The notes beneath the pieces are model-generated. The model was not told the origin of the DNA. It made no database searches and worked only from the letters and a program-made list of their open reading frames with translations. This document shows, piece by piece, positions 46,820 to 56,121 of a stretch of 64,000 bases of DNA (its first letter is position 1; each line of letters begins with the position of its first letter). Origin of the DNA: Lewinellaceae bacterium. GTDB lineage: Bacteria; Bacteroidota; Bacteroidia; Chitinophagales; Saprospiraceae. The position numbers and the translations under genes were made by a program. The stretch is from positions 496,001 to 560,000 of the forward strand of contig JACJYO010000001.1 in the NCBI GenBank assembly GCA_020636075.1, given 5' to 3'.

Positions 46820-49534
46820 TTACCGTATCTGATTCAGATACCCATACAAATCTTCATCCTGCCGCAAGTTGAGTTTTTTTCGCAAGCGCGAACGGCTCAC
46901 ATTAATACTGGAGGGAAGCACTTTGAGTATTTCGGATATTTCTTTAGAGTTGAGTCCGATTTTTAAATAGGCACATAAACGCAAATCATACAGCGACAAA
47001 TCCGGAAACTGATCCCGCAGTTTTTGAAAAAACTCCTGATGCAGCTCGTCTATTTGAATTTCAAAGGTTTTATCCTCTGTTTCCAGATACAAGTCTAATA
47101 ATCGCTTGATTTCCGCCCAGCGCATTTTGCTGCCGGGTTCATGTTGCAGTGTATCAATTTTTTCTTTCAAAAGGTGCAACAAGCGGTTTTTATTCTCATT
47201 TTCTTTGGCCTGTTTGGCTAACTCAATGCTTTTATGTTTTACCTGCTGCTTTAATGCGCTTTTTTCATGTTCCAATTGTTGTTGCTTTAACAACATAGCT
47301 TCCTGTTTGTATTTTTCCGCTTGCCGGCGCAACGAATCCTGTTCCTTTTTCAGCATCAATTTCTTTTGTTCACGCAGCCGAAAGTTTTGCCTTTCCCGAA
47401 TAAGGAGAAACAGAAGAATTGCCAATACGACATAAGCTAAATAAGCGAGTTTGGTACGGTACCAAGGTGGTAAAACACGGAAAGAAACCTCGCTTATTTT
47501 AGTTGTTGCTTCATCAATTTGAGCTCGAATCTTTAATGTATAATTCCCTTCAGCAAGGTTTAAAAAGTCTATGGAAGTATTCCCCGTCCAATTGCTCCAT
47601 TGCTTCGAATAGTGTTCAAGTTTGTATTGATACAGCACCTTTTTTTTGTGCGGAACAATGAAATTAAAGCGAAGGTTATTCAATAAAAACGGGACGGAAG
47701 CACTCGAAGAGATTAATTGCCTCGTTTGGTTATTAAATGCCTCAACACTTCTGACAAGCACCGAATAATCCTGGGTTTTAGATTGGGGAACAATGGATGT
47801 ATTGCTTAGCGCAAAACCATTATAAATCGGGTAGAACTGATAGTGGTCATTAAGTTGAATAGGTATATAATTTCCTTCCTGAAGCCCTGACACCTGACCA
47901 GGCAGCACATTGGGTCCTTGTTTTATGAATTGATTTTTTTCCCGATTATACAGATAACGATACTCGCTGGTTAACAGATTAATTCCCTTTTGATCTTTTA
48001 AAATATACAATGCGCCTCCCGAAAACGATGAAGAAGGGAATATCTTTCTGTCTTGTGGAAAAAATGCACTATCGAGCGAAAAACGTATCAATCCATAATT
48101 GGGAATATTAACCCAAAAGATATTCTCCTTTTCAATTATCAGCTGATTGCATGAGCCTAAAATCAGATCTATCTTTTTTGAGAAAGTATATTTCCCATCG
48201 ATCAAGTTGAATACTGAAATTCCATTGTAATTTCCGGTAAGCAAATATTTTTCCTTGAAAGGTAGAATAGTCCAAACACCAGGTTCACTGTAAATGCGTT
48301 GCATTGTATTCCCGGACACGACGAACAGGCCCTTATCATGCCCGCACAGGATCGTTCCATTCACATCGTTCAATGTCCACACCTGGCCTTCAGAGCCCGC
48401 AACCAGGGAAAAGGGTTTGGTATTAACACCGTTGTTGAGATCCCGCCATTCCGCCTTGTATAAGCCCTGATTGGTTCCCAAATAGAACACCCCATTTTTC
48501 AGGAGCGCAGACTGGGCACTCCCATAATCGCCCTGATAATCAAAAAAATAAGTCAGGTTGCTATACAAATGCATCGCAGCGATACCATAATCCATCCCGA
48601 GCCAAAGTATCCCATTCGCTGCATGGTGCATACTCAAAATGGTATTGTTTAGCAGCCCCTTTTTTCTGTTGACGTGTTGAATTATATTGCCATTAATATC
48701 TGTAATATACAACCCGTTGAGTATTGTCCCAAAAGCGAAATAAGTATTATTTATTTGTGTAGAACAAAATACCTGGTCCTTTTTCAGCAAACCGGAAACC
48801 GCATTTTCCAGCGGAACAACTTTACCCGAATTATACTTGAACAAACCACTATTTTTAGTAATAACCAATAATCCGTTTTGAGTTTCAAAAACACCGGAAA
48901 TATGAAATGGAACAGCACCAGGAAATGGAAAGACCAGTTTTAACTCAATCCCATTAAATTCGTACAAGCCATTTTTTTCATCTGCCAAATACATTTTGTT
49001 CTCCCCCTGAAAACAGCCTGCGAAGCGGTTAGGCGCTGCAATTTTGGTCAGTTGTTCATTCTTATAAACATAGATATTATTGAATGAAACAAATATCACC
49101 TTGGCATTAATCTGGCAGACGTTCCAAAATTCTTCATTTTCTTTATTTGGATCTTTATTGAACGGATATAATGACGTATAAACAAATTGATTCAGTTCAT
49201 TTTTTTTCCATACGCCAAAATCCAGGTCCGAGCCCGTATAAACAATGGAATCACTGGCTACTGACAAAGAGCGCGTATAGCCTTCGCTACCCTTAAATTG
49301 ATTCCAGGTTTGACCGTCATATTCCAGCAAACCTCTATCGCCCGCCATATAAATAATACCATTTTTTGCAGAGCCTATATTCCAAACTTTTCCGTGGTTT
49401 TTATATTGAGCCGTAGTGTAATTGTCAATCCAGGGCACACCTTTTTCAGGGATCTTTTGTCCGTAAAGCCCCGTAATACCGGCGATAATCGCACAGCAAA
49501 TAGCTATCTTCCTTAAAAGAAATAAGTCTTTCAA
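46820..49534 (-). CDS. Propeller/Y_Y_Y sensor with cytoplasmic LuxR-type DNA-binding domain
   Basis: 904 residues. The frame begins with a TTG at 49534; no in-frame ATG precedes it and a signal peptide starts right there (KDLFLLRKIAICCAIIAG then ITGLYGQ), so a TTG start is likely. About 30-590 are propeller repeats (HGKVWNIGSAKNGIIYMAGD, GLLNNTILSMHHAANGILWL), then a Y_Y_Y domain (about 610-690), one membrane helix (about 700-716), a long coiled coil, and a LuxR-like helix-turn-helix (LRLCAYLKIGLNSKEISEIL, SSINVSRSRLRKKLNL). It couples a periplasmic ligand directly to transcription with no phosphorelay. Next to the glucan locus, it is the likely local regulator, responding to beta-glucan oligosaccharides. 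Confidence 0.88.
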   Translation of the reverse strand: MKDLFLLRKIAICCAIIAGITGLYGQKIPEKGVPWIDNYTTAQYKNHGKVWNIGSAKNGIIYMAGDRGLLEYDGQTWNQFKGSEGYTRSLSVASDSIVYTGSDLDFGVWKKNELNQFVYTSLYPFNKDPNKENEEFWNVCQINAKVIFVSFNNIYVYKNEQLTKIAAPNRFAGCFQGENKMYLADEKNGLYEFNGIELKLVFPFPGAVPFHISGVFETQNGLLVITKNSGLFKYNSGKVVPLENAVSGLLKKDQVFCSTQINNTYFAFGTILNGLYITDINGNIIQHVNRKKGLLNNTILSMHHAANGILWLGMDYGIAAMHLYSNLTYFFDYQGDYGSAQSALLKNGVFYLGTNQGLYKAEWRDLNNGVNTKPFSLVAGSEGQVWTLNDVNGTILCGHDKGLFVVSGNTMQRIYSEPGVWTILPFKEKYLLTGNYNGISVFNLIDGKYTFSKKIDLILGSCNQLIIEKENIFWVNIPNYGLIRFSLDSAFFPQDRKIFPSSSFSGGALYILKDQKGINLLTSEYRYLYNREKNQFIKQGPNVLPGQVSGLQEGNYIPIQLNDHYQFYPIYNGFALSNTSIVPQSKTQDYSVLVRSVEAFNNQTRQLISSSASVPFLLNNLRFNFIVPHKKKVLYQYKLEHYSKQWSNWTGNTSIDFLNLAEGNYTLKIRAQIDEATTKISEVSFRVLPPWYRTKLAYLAYVVLAILLFLLIRERQNFRLREQKKLMLKKEQDSLRRQAEKYKQEAMLLKQQQLEHEKSALKQQVKHKSIELAKQAKENENKNRLLHLLKEKIDTLQHEPGSKMRWAEIKRLLDLYLETEDKTFEIQIDELHQEFFQKLRDQFPDLSLYDLRLCAYLKIGLNSKEISEILKVLPSSINVSRSRLRKKLNLRQDEDLYGYLNQIR

Positions 49535-49628
49535 TTGTAAACTCTATTACTGGGTAAACAATTAATTCGCATTGTTTATTCGGGTAAAAGGCGTAGATGG
49601 GTATTTTGCAATGATCTGCTTTATAAAG

Positions 49629-49670
49629 TCAAACCCTGTTCTGCACGGAAAGCGTGGAACAGGGTTTGAC
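49629..49670 (-). terminator. Strong hairpin at the end of the glucan-locus operon
   Basis: A perfect 14-bp stem, GTCAAACCCTGTTC with GAACAGGGTTTGAC, encloses a smaller CACG/CGTG stem. On the minus strand it lies 50 nt past the stop of the last operon gene and is followed by TTTATAAAG, a weak T-tract. It may end or stabilise the operon transcript. Confidence 0.55.
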
Positions 49671-49719
49671 AATTCACGAAAGCATATTCCAAATAAAACC
49701 GGATCGCATAGTTTTCATG

Positions 49720-51279
49720 TTATTTCACCATAAGTTTATTGGTGTGTACAACTCCGTCTGGATCCGTAACCTTCACAAGGTAAATACCGGTTTCCAAACC
49801 TTGCAAGTTAATGGCAGACTGGTTGGTTGTTAAAACACGTTGTCCACTTAGGTTAAAAATTCCCACGGTAGTCACCTCCGAAGTTATGTAAAGATTGGCA
49901 TCGACGCTCACCGGATTGGGATATAAAATCACTTTGTGTTTTGAATTCGCCAGGTCATCCACGTCGACTATTTCTGTGGTAAAGTACACATTGTCCAAAA
50001 ACAAAATACCCGATCCAAATGGTGTACTGGTGAAAATGTACTGATTTAGATCGTCCAGACCAGTCAAACCGGCATTTGTAAAGTCAGCCAGCGGGATATG
50101 GTATTGATTCCACTCGCCCAATGTTGGATTAAGATTCAAATTTGCCTCCGAGTCGCCGTTGGCGCCCATAAAACCGTCGCCTAAAAAGCTGACCAATTTT
50201 ACATTTAGCATCGTTATATTAGGCGTCCAAACATCCAGATGCAGGTACGTCATACCTGTAGCATCTACCGGTTCGGTGGTTGTTTCTATGCCATTAAATC
50301 CCAACAGGGTGTATTTTTTTGTAGGATTCCCGGCAATTGTATCTTCCACGTATACCGCCTGACTCCAGGAGGTTGTCCAATTATCCACATTTACATCGGT
50401 ATATGCATCACTAAACAGCGAAATCACATTTGTGTTGGTTGGTGTTGGCGCTGCGGTTGCCGGGGAGTTGTAGAAATACGATATGGTGTAGGTCGCTGTC
50501 GTTGTACCATTGGAAGCCGTTACCAGCACCGTAGCATCTCCCGGGATAGAAGTAGCTTGCGTAATGGAGGTCACGGTAGCCATTTGATTATTGGGGGTTG
50601 CCAAAGTAACCTGAGGAACAGAGCTGCCGCCCGGAACCCCGTATGCATAGGTAAATGCGCTTGGTGCAAATCCTGTAATAGTCGCGCCATCGACTTGCAG
50701 GTCGCTCAAGGTAGCATCAGACGCGGGGTCGCTGCCCGGTTTCCAAAAGTAGATGTTGTCCAGGTAAATATCGCAGGGCGTAGCCCCGGCATTGGCGTCA
50801 AATTTTAATTGAAAAACGGAATTCCAGGACATCCCGGTAAAGGCACTTTTGGGTAAATCCACACTGCTCCATTGCCCGGTGCTCACCGGAACATCCACCA
50901 ATACTTCTGACGGCCCCATGCCACTGTTGTCTATCGGTGTGAACTTTACCACCGTGGCATTGGATGTCCAAATATCGATGTGCACAAATTCCATGGCGGA
51001 GGCATTCTGCGGATTGGCTTCAAAACCTGTACCCTGGTAGTTAAAGTTGGTATATGCCATGGCCAGGTTGCCATCGCCCGGGTCAAATGAAATATTCACA
51101 GTACCGCTTTGTCCCCAACCCGGGTTGTAATTGACATTGGTGATATTGGTATACGCTTCGCCGTAAATTGAAATCACATCCGATGGATTTCGTGTTGGCG
51201 GTACAGGCGCACTTGTTGTTGGCTGCGCTTGTGCGATAACAGCCGCGAATAGCATTAAAAAGCAGGTAATAGATTTCAT
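49720..51279 (-). CDS. Secreted glycan-binding-like protein with T9SS sorting tail
   Basis: 519 residues with signal peptide (MKSITCFLMLFAAVIAQAQ). It holds two copies of a module of about 150 residues (about 35-185 and 285-435) marked by VISLFSDAYTD, MTYLHLDVWTPN, an NxYxIPLADFT strand and FLDNVYF. Between them is a cadherin-like beta-sandwich (SDATLSDLQVDGATITGFAP, ATYTISYFY). The C-terminus (KVILYPNPVSVDANLYITSE ... GIYLVKVTDPDGVVHTNKLM) is a type A-like T9SS sorting domain, so the protein should be carried to the outer surface. The module also occurs three times in the lipoprotein at 60622-62991. Presumed beta-glucan binding, by context. Last structural gene of the locus. Confidence 0.82.
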   Translation of the reverse strand: MKSITCFLMLFAAVIAQAQPTTSAPVPPTRNPSDVISIYGEAYTNITNVNYNPGWGQSGTVNISFDPGDGNLAMAYTNFNYQGTGFEANPQNASAMEFVHIDIWTSNATVVKFTPIDNSGMGPSEVLVDVPVSTGQWSSVDLPKSAFTGMSWNSVFQLKFDANAGATPCDIYLDNIYFWKPGSDPASDATLSDLQVDGATITGFAPSAFTYAYGVPGGSSVPQVTLATPNNQMATVTSITQATSIPGDATVLVTASNGTTTATYTISYFYNSPATAAPTPTNTNVISLFSDAYTDVNVDNWTTSWSQAVYVEDTIAGNPTKKYTLLGFNGIETTTEPVDATGMTYLHLDVWTPNITMLNVKLVSFLGDGFMGANGDSEANLNLNPTLGEWNQYHIPLADFTNAGLTGLDDLNQYIFTSTPFGSGILFLDNVYFTTEIVDVDDLANSKHKVILYPNPVSVDANLYITSEVTTVGIFNLSGQRVLTTNQSAINLQGLETGIYLVKVTDPDGVVHTNKLMVK

Positions 51280-51311
51280 AGTGTAGAATTTAAAGTCAAA
51301 TTATGGTACGC

Positions 51312-52247
51312 TTAGTTGGTGTTAAAGCTTGGTTCCATTGCTTGTTTGGGTGTTCGATCAATTCGAAAAACACCCCAGTGTTTCTCCGGCTCCAGCGGCT
51401 CGGGGGAGCCTTTCCAGGATTCGTCAAATGCCTCAAAAAAGAAGGTGAGGATGCCTTCTTTTCCAGACCAATCCATGAGGTCGTTGTAGTAGATTTTTTG
51501 ATTGTCTTCGCTAACGTGCTCCGGGTCAATACCTCTTCCGTTTGAATTGGTAGCCCAGCCTGCCTCGGTAATGACCACCGGCTTTCCCGGATATGAATTG
51601 GCGACCGCGAGGTAGTTTTCTTTGGTAAACTCCAGTGATTCGTGGATTTTCTTGTATTCCCAGACCGGATAGGTATGGATCGAAATAAAATCCACGGCGT
51701 TTGCCAACGGCTTTAATTTGGTGAGCCAGGGGACGTAGTTTTCGCAAAATGTTACGGGTTGCCGGGCCGTTTTTTTTACCAGTTTTACATATTCGACAAC
51801 CTGATTGACCGATACGTAGTGATCGGTCCAGTCCACACATGCTTCATTTCCTACGGATAGCGAAAAAATGATTTCGGGATATTGGTTTGCGAGCGCAGCG
51901 AGCTTTTGGATTTTTTCAACATTGGTTTTCCTGTTTCTATCCAGTTGCGCTTCCGTGTAAATTCCACCGCCCCAGGGGCAGCCGAAATTGTTCATCTCCG
52001 CTTCGATATAAGCGCCAAGCATGATTTTGAAGTCCATCTTTTCGCGGCGTATCACCTCCAAAACCGTTTCTCCGTGCAAGTCTACGTCGTAGAGCCGCAG
52101 GTATTTCCAGTGTTGCTGCAACAACAGCAAGTCTTCCTTCACCTCCGCGTACGACGGATAAATCCCGCCCGGCCGTTGTCCTTCGCGAAAACCGGAGTAA
52201 CAAATTGCGCGTGCAGGCGCCAGGTCCAATGCCGCAAATGTGTTCAT
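51312..52247 (-). CDS. GH17 beta-1,3-glucanase-like protein 1
   Basis: 311 residues, TIM-barrel of family GH17. The acid/base Glu135 is in SLSVGNEACVDW and the nucleophile Glu228 in VVITEAGW; the last strand ends FEAFDESWKG. There is no signal peptide: the catalytic domain begins at residue 15, so the enzyme is probably cytoplasmic. GH17 enzymes hydrolyse or transfer beta-1,3-glucan chains. Its ATG overlaps the stop of the next GH17 by four bases. With a GPH transporter and phosphorylase in the same operon, it may trim imported oligosaccharides or act as a transglucosylase. Confidence 0.88.
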   Translation of the reverse strand: MNTFAALDLAPARAICYSGFREGQRPGGIYPSYAEVKEDLLLLQQHWKYLRLYDVDLHGETVLEVIRREKMDFKIMLGAYIEAEMNNFGCPWGGGIYTEAQLDRNRKTNVEKIQKLAALANQYPEIIFSLSVGNEACVDWTDHYVSVNQVVEYVKLVKKTARQPVTFCENYVPWLTKLKPLANAVDFISIHTYPVWEYKKIHESLEFTKENYLAVANSYPGKPVVITEAGWATNSNGRGIDPEHVSEDNQKIYYNDLMDWSGKEGILTFFFEAFDESWKGSPEPLEPEKHWGVFRIDRTPKQAMEPSFNTN

Positions 52248-53149
52248 GGATTTTGGAACTTTAATTTTTCATGCTTGTCCCAAATGCCCCAATAGGCGCC
52301 AACTTCACCTTCCGCGCCGACTTTCCAGGATTCATCAAAAGAAGAAAAATAGAAGACGGGCACTTCCTCGTCCAATGCCCACATTTGTGTATTGATAAAA
52401 TAGGCCAATGCATTTTTTTCAGAGGGATGAGCGCCTTTCAGACTTTCACCCTGACTTGGCCAGCCCGTTTCTGTAATGATCACCTGTTTCCCGTTGCCGG
52501 CGTGCACCGCCTGGCGATACATTTTCTTCAGATAATCCAGTGAACTTTCAACCGGGCAGCCCTCCCAGTACGGGTAGCAATTGGCCAGGATCACATCGCA
52601 GGCTTCTGTGATTTTCGGGCGCTGAGAAAATTCATAGTACGCATCGACATAACCCACCGGTATGTCCGGTATGGCTTGCTTAACCCTGTAGATGAATTGC
52701 AATAATTCTTCCTCGGATAAATCTTTCCGATACATTACTTCGTTGCCTACGGCGGCTATATCCACAAACCCCGCTTTCGCAAGTTCAATCAGGCCGCTTA
52801 TTTCCCGTTCATTTACTTCCGGGTCATTGCCGAGCCATGCACCGACCATCGTTTTTAACCCGAATGCCTTGGCTACTTTCGGAATACGGTCATTGTCATC
52901 GGTGCATGAAAAGGATCTAACCCACTGCGTATGTGGTTTTAGGATTTGCATGCGCCTTTTCACTTGTTCTTCGGAAATTATATCGCCCGGTTTTTGGCCT
53001 TCCTCATACACGCTGAAGCAAAAGCCGTGTACGCCATTGTTTAAAATCTCCAGATACAATTCCTGAATTTCCTGTTCGGGAACGCCGGACAGGTAATTTT
53101 CGGGATTGACGTCGGCCAAGGATAGGTATCGCTCTGCTCTGTAAGACAT
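52244..53149 (-). CDS. GH17 beta-1,3-glucanase-like protein 2
   Basis: 301 residues, a paralogue of the preceding gene: acid/base Glu137 in IAAVGNEVMY, nucleophile Glu227 in VIITETGWPSQGE, and FSSFDESWKVGAEGEVGAYW at the end. The first 30 residues (ERYLSLADVNPENYLSGVPE) are not a signal peptide. The two proteins are only distantly alike outside the catalytic strands, so they probably differ in chain length or linkage specificity. ATGA-coupled to GH17 protein 1 downstream and 20 nt after the transporter gene. Confidence 0.87.
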   Translation of the reverse strand: MSYRAERYLSLADVNPENYLSGVPEQEIQELYLEILNNGVHGFCFSVYEEGQKPGDIISEEQVKRRMQILKPHTQWVRSFSCTDDNDRIPKVAKAFGLKTMVGAWLGNDPEVNEREISGLIELAKAGFVDIAAVGNEVMYRKDLSEEELLQFIYRVKQAIPDIPVGYVDAYYEFSQRPKITEACDVILANCYPYWEGCPVESSLDYLKKMYRQAVHAGNGKQVIITETGWPSQGESLKGAHPSEKNALAYFINTQMWALDEEVPVFYFSSFDESWKVGAEGEVGAYWGIWDKHEKLKFQNP

Positions 53150-53168
53150 TTTCTTCTATATTTTTAAA

Positions 53169-54599
53169 TTATAATTCACCTCTACGTTGGACAAGTTCTG
53201 CTTTGATTTCATGGGCTTTTTCTTCGGTCAGGTCATAGTTCCACATGACCCAAATTGCCAGGGCGGCAGTAAATGCCGGAATAAGAATATCTGCAATGCG
53301 CAGTTTGGTAATGGTGTCCATAGTTTGCGTCGCTGCATTTTGATCAAAACCCACAACTTTCAATACCAGGCCGCCCAATACAAGGGCAAGCCCTTGCCCC
53401 AACTTGACCATCCACCAATAGATGGCGCCAAACGTCCCTTCTTTTCTGGGCATACCGTTATTCAGCTCATCCAGGTCGCACACATCGGCGGTCATAGACA
53501 TCATAAGGGTGAACAGCCCGCCAATTCCAAAGGCCATTAAGGGTACCGGGACAAACATCAGCCAGGGGTTTTCCGGAGAAAATCCCCACCATTTTAATAG
53601 ATAACCTACGATAGAAATGGCAGTAGAAATTATAAAGGCTTTCCGCTTGCCCAGTTTATTCGACATCCAGGTGATCACCGGAATAATTAAAAATGCCGTA
53701 GCAAATGCGCTGATGGTAGAAAACCAGGCGGGCCAGTGTCCGGCATCAGCATATTGTCCGTTAAACAAATAGAAAACTATAATAAAATAGCTGAAAGAGG
53801 CCACCATCTGAAAGCCGTTAAACACCAGAAAAGTGGCGCCGCAAAGCCGCATGAACGGTTTGTTTTTGGAGATAAGCACCATATTCCGAACCAGGCTTTT
53901 CAGGTTTTTAAATAAATTTTTGAAGGTTATATCATCGCGGTTTTGCAGGTTCGTCTGATCGACCTCTTTACAAAGCAGCGCCGGCAAAATGCCAAGGAGC
54001 AGACAAGCGGCGCCGACGACCACGGAGAGTTTGTGGACACCCTCTGCCTGAGTTTCGAATAGATCTGGATTAGCAATTAACACCCAAAACCAGGGGACAA
54101 TCATCCAGGCGATCTGACTTACTGTTTGGGAAAAGCCCATTAGGCGTGTGCGTTCGTTATAATCGAACGTCATTTCATAGCCCAATCCAATTAAGGGTGT
54201 GGAAAAGATGGTATTCCCGGTTAAATAAATCAGCGAGAAGATCAGGAAATACCAAAAGTTGTATTGCTGTGTATTTTCCGGGTTAAGTTGCCATAGTACT
54301 GCAAACAACACCCCGCTTAAAATAGCGCCGGCAAAAATATACGGCCTTCTGCGCCCCCATTTGGATTTGGTGTTATCCGAAATATAGCCCATGATCGGGT
54401 CGGAAATAGCATCATAAATCCTGGGCAAACCGCCGAGCAAGCCCGCCAGAAAGGGATCCATGCCAAAAGCGGTAAGCAGGAAAAACGAAAAGACGCCCAA
54501 GGCGCCGGGCAATAAATTGTTCACTAAATGACCGGCGCCGAATGCAAATTTCTGGACAACAGGAACTCTATCCTTGGCAGCTGTTTGGTAATGCGACAT
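53169..54599 (-). CDS. Glycoside-pentoside-hexuronide (GPH) family sugar:cation symporter
   Basis: 476 residues with 12 predicted membrane helices and MFS-like motifs: YDAISDPIMGYISDNTKSKWG then RRRPYIF in the first cytoplasmic loop, and WGFSPENPWLMFVPVPLMAF in the second half. Resembles MelB/GPH transporters, which import di- or oligosaccharides with Na+ or H+. Here it probably brings laminari-oligosaccharides or gentiobiose-type products across the inner membrane to the signal-less GH17s and phosphorylase. Lies between gh30 and gh17 genes, all within 20 nt of each other. Confidence 0.9.
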   Translation of the reverse strand: MSHYQTAAKDRVPVVQKFAFGAGHLVNNLLPGALGVFSFFLLTAFGMDPFLAGLLGGLPRIYDAISDPIMGYISDNTKSKWGRRRPYIFAGAILSGVLFAVLWQLNPENTQQYNFWYFLIFSLIYLTGNTIFSTPLIGLGYEMTFDYNERTRLMGFSQTVSQIAWMIVPWFWVLIANPDLFETQAEGVHKLSVVVGAACLLLGILPALLCKEVDQTNLQNRDDITFKNLFKNLKSLVRNMVLISKNKPFMRLCGATFLVFNGFQMVASFSYFIIVFYLFNGQYADAGHWPAWFSTISAFATAFLIIPVITWMSNKLGKRKAFIISTAISIVGYLLKWWGFSPENPWLMFVPVPLMAFGIGGLFTLMMSMTADVCDLDELNNGMPRKEGTFGAIYWWMVKLGQGLALVLGGLVLKVVGFDQNAATQTMDTITKLRIADILIPAFTAALAIWVMWNYDLTEEKAHEIKAELVQRRGEL

Positions 54600-54609
54600 G
54601 GTAATGAAT

Positions 54610-56103
54610 TTAAAGTTGATTGAACACCATACTTTGGAGTGCTTTTTCGCTGATTTTTATATGGAAATCTTGACCCTCAAGGGTTATTTTCAATTGTTTT
54701 TCTTGTTCGGTTGGGTTAAAAACTATGACTACGACTGAGCCGTCTGTATTTTTTGCTGCTGTCGCCATCAGTGCTTTATCGGGATTTTCAAGACCGATCC
54801 GTACAGCATCCGGGCGGATGAATTTGCTGAAATGCGCCATAGTGTAATACAACGGCGTGAAATAGATTTCATCCGTTTCAGGATCAACAATGACCGGAGC
54901 GACACACCAGTTTTTAAACCAATTCGGCCCGCCTTGTTTGTCCAAAACCATGTTCCAGTCGATCCAGCCATCGACATAATTGTTGAGGCAACCGATGATA
55001 TCCCGCGCATAGCGGAACACCGGTACGTATTTCGGGTGCAGGTGTTTCTTATCCTCAGGCGCCCAGTCCCAGCCCCAATCGGTGGCTTCCTTGCTCCAAT
55101 ACCAGGCGTCGTCTTTCCATTTTGGAACTTGAGCATCCACACAGGCTTCAGTTTGGATCAGGTGCTTACCGGGCGCTTTTTTGTGCGCATACTGGAGCGC
55201 TTCCGGAAAGTAGTCGTAGGTGCTTTCATACCAGTGTATGGCTGTTCCGGCATAGTATTTTGAAGTTTGCGCATCCTTGAACATTGCATCTACCCATTCT
55301 TTCAGCTCGGCCCGGTTTTGATCGTAGCCCAATATTTTAATGTTACCAAAACCATCTTTTTCCAGTTGGGGGCCCAGGTAGTGTTGCACAAAATCAGTCA
55401 TCTCCTCCGGCGTGAATAACATGCTCTCCCAGTTGTTGCCATTGCCATGGGGCTCGTTTTCCACGGTAAGGCCCCAAATCGCAATGCCTTCGTTTTGATA
55501 GGCCCGAATGTATTTTGAAAAGAACAAAGCCCAGGTTTCACGGTATTCCGGCAACAATTTTCCGCCCACCCAATGCTTGTTGTCTTTCATCCAGGGCGGC
55601 GCGGTCCAGGGTGAAGCGATTATTTTGAACCCTTGTTTTGATCGCTTCTGCGCCTCCCTGATCATCGGAATCAAATCGCCCCGGTCTTCCTCTATGGAGA
55701 ACTGCTCCAGCGTTTTATCGCCTGGAACAGGTGCGTAGGAATATTGCTTCAGGGAAAAATCACACGAGTTAATATGCGTTCTGGTCAGCGAATAATTTGC
55801 GCCCGTTTCACCAAAATAGGCCTCAAGGATTTGCGCCCGCTTCTCCTGGCTGAGCCGGTTGAGCAAGTAGGCTGAACTTTCCGTAAAGGCGCCTCCGAAA
55901 CCTGTAATTTTTTGATACGACGCTTCCGGTTTCACAACAAGTTGAAGGGCATTTTGCACTACGGGCCCCTCCTTTATGGATGCTAACTTATTCCCGCTTG
56001 CCGAGGTTTCGTAGGTGCTAATGCGCCAGTTTTTTCGGGATGGCTGACAACTTACAATCATGGCAACTACCAGAAGGGTGTAATATATTTTCATAAAATT
56101 CAT
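54610..56103 (-). CDS. GH30 lipoprotein (endo-beta-1,6-glucanase-like)
   Basis: 497 residues with a lipoprotein signal (VVAMIVSC, Cys19). The GH30 signatures are ITGFGGAFTESSAYLLNRLS, SPWTAPPWMKDN, VENEPHGN with the acid/base Glu near residue 218, and LIQTEACVD with the nucleophile near 319; a beta-sandwich follows (VVVIVFNPTEQEKQL). In Bacteroidota laminarin loci GH30 enzymes of this sort remove beta-1,6-linked side chains or cut pustulan. Envelope-anchored. Alternative activities in GH30 (glucocerebrosidase, xylosidase) are less likely given the neighbours. Confidence 0.92.
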   Translation of the reverse strand: MNFMKIYYTLLVVAMIVSCQPSRKNWRISTYETSASGNKLASIKEGPVVQNALQLVVKPEASYQKITGFGGAFTESSAYLLNRLSQEKRAQILEAYFGETGANYSLTRTHINSCDFSLKQYSYAPVPGDKTLEQFSIEEDRGDLIPMIREAQKRSKQGFKIIASPWTAPPWMKDNKHWVGGKLLPEYRETWALFFSKYIRAYQNEGIAIWGLTVENEPHGNGNNWESMLFTPEEMTDFVQHYLGPQLEKDGFGNIKILGYDQNRAELKEWVDAMFKDAQTSKYYAGTAIHWYESTYDYFPEALQYAHKKAPGKHLIQTEACVDAQVPKWKDDAWYWSKEATDWGWDWAPEDKKHLHPKYVPVFRYARDIIGCLNNYVDGWIDWNMVLDKQGGPNWFKNWCVAPVIVDPETDEIYFTPLYYTMAHFSKFIRPDAVRIGLENPDKALMATAAKNTDGSVVVIVFNPTEQEKQLKITLEGQDFHIKISEKALQSMVFNQL

Positions 56104-56121
56104 CCAATCAACTTTTCAGGT

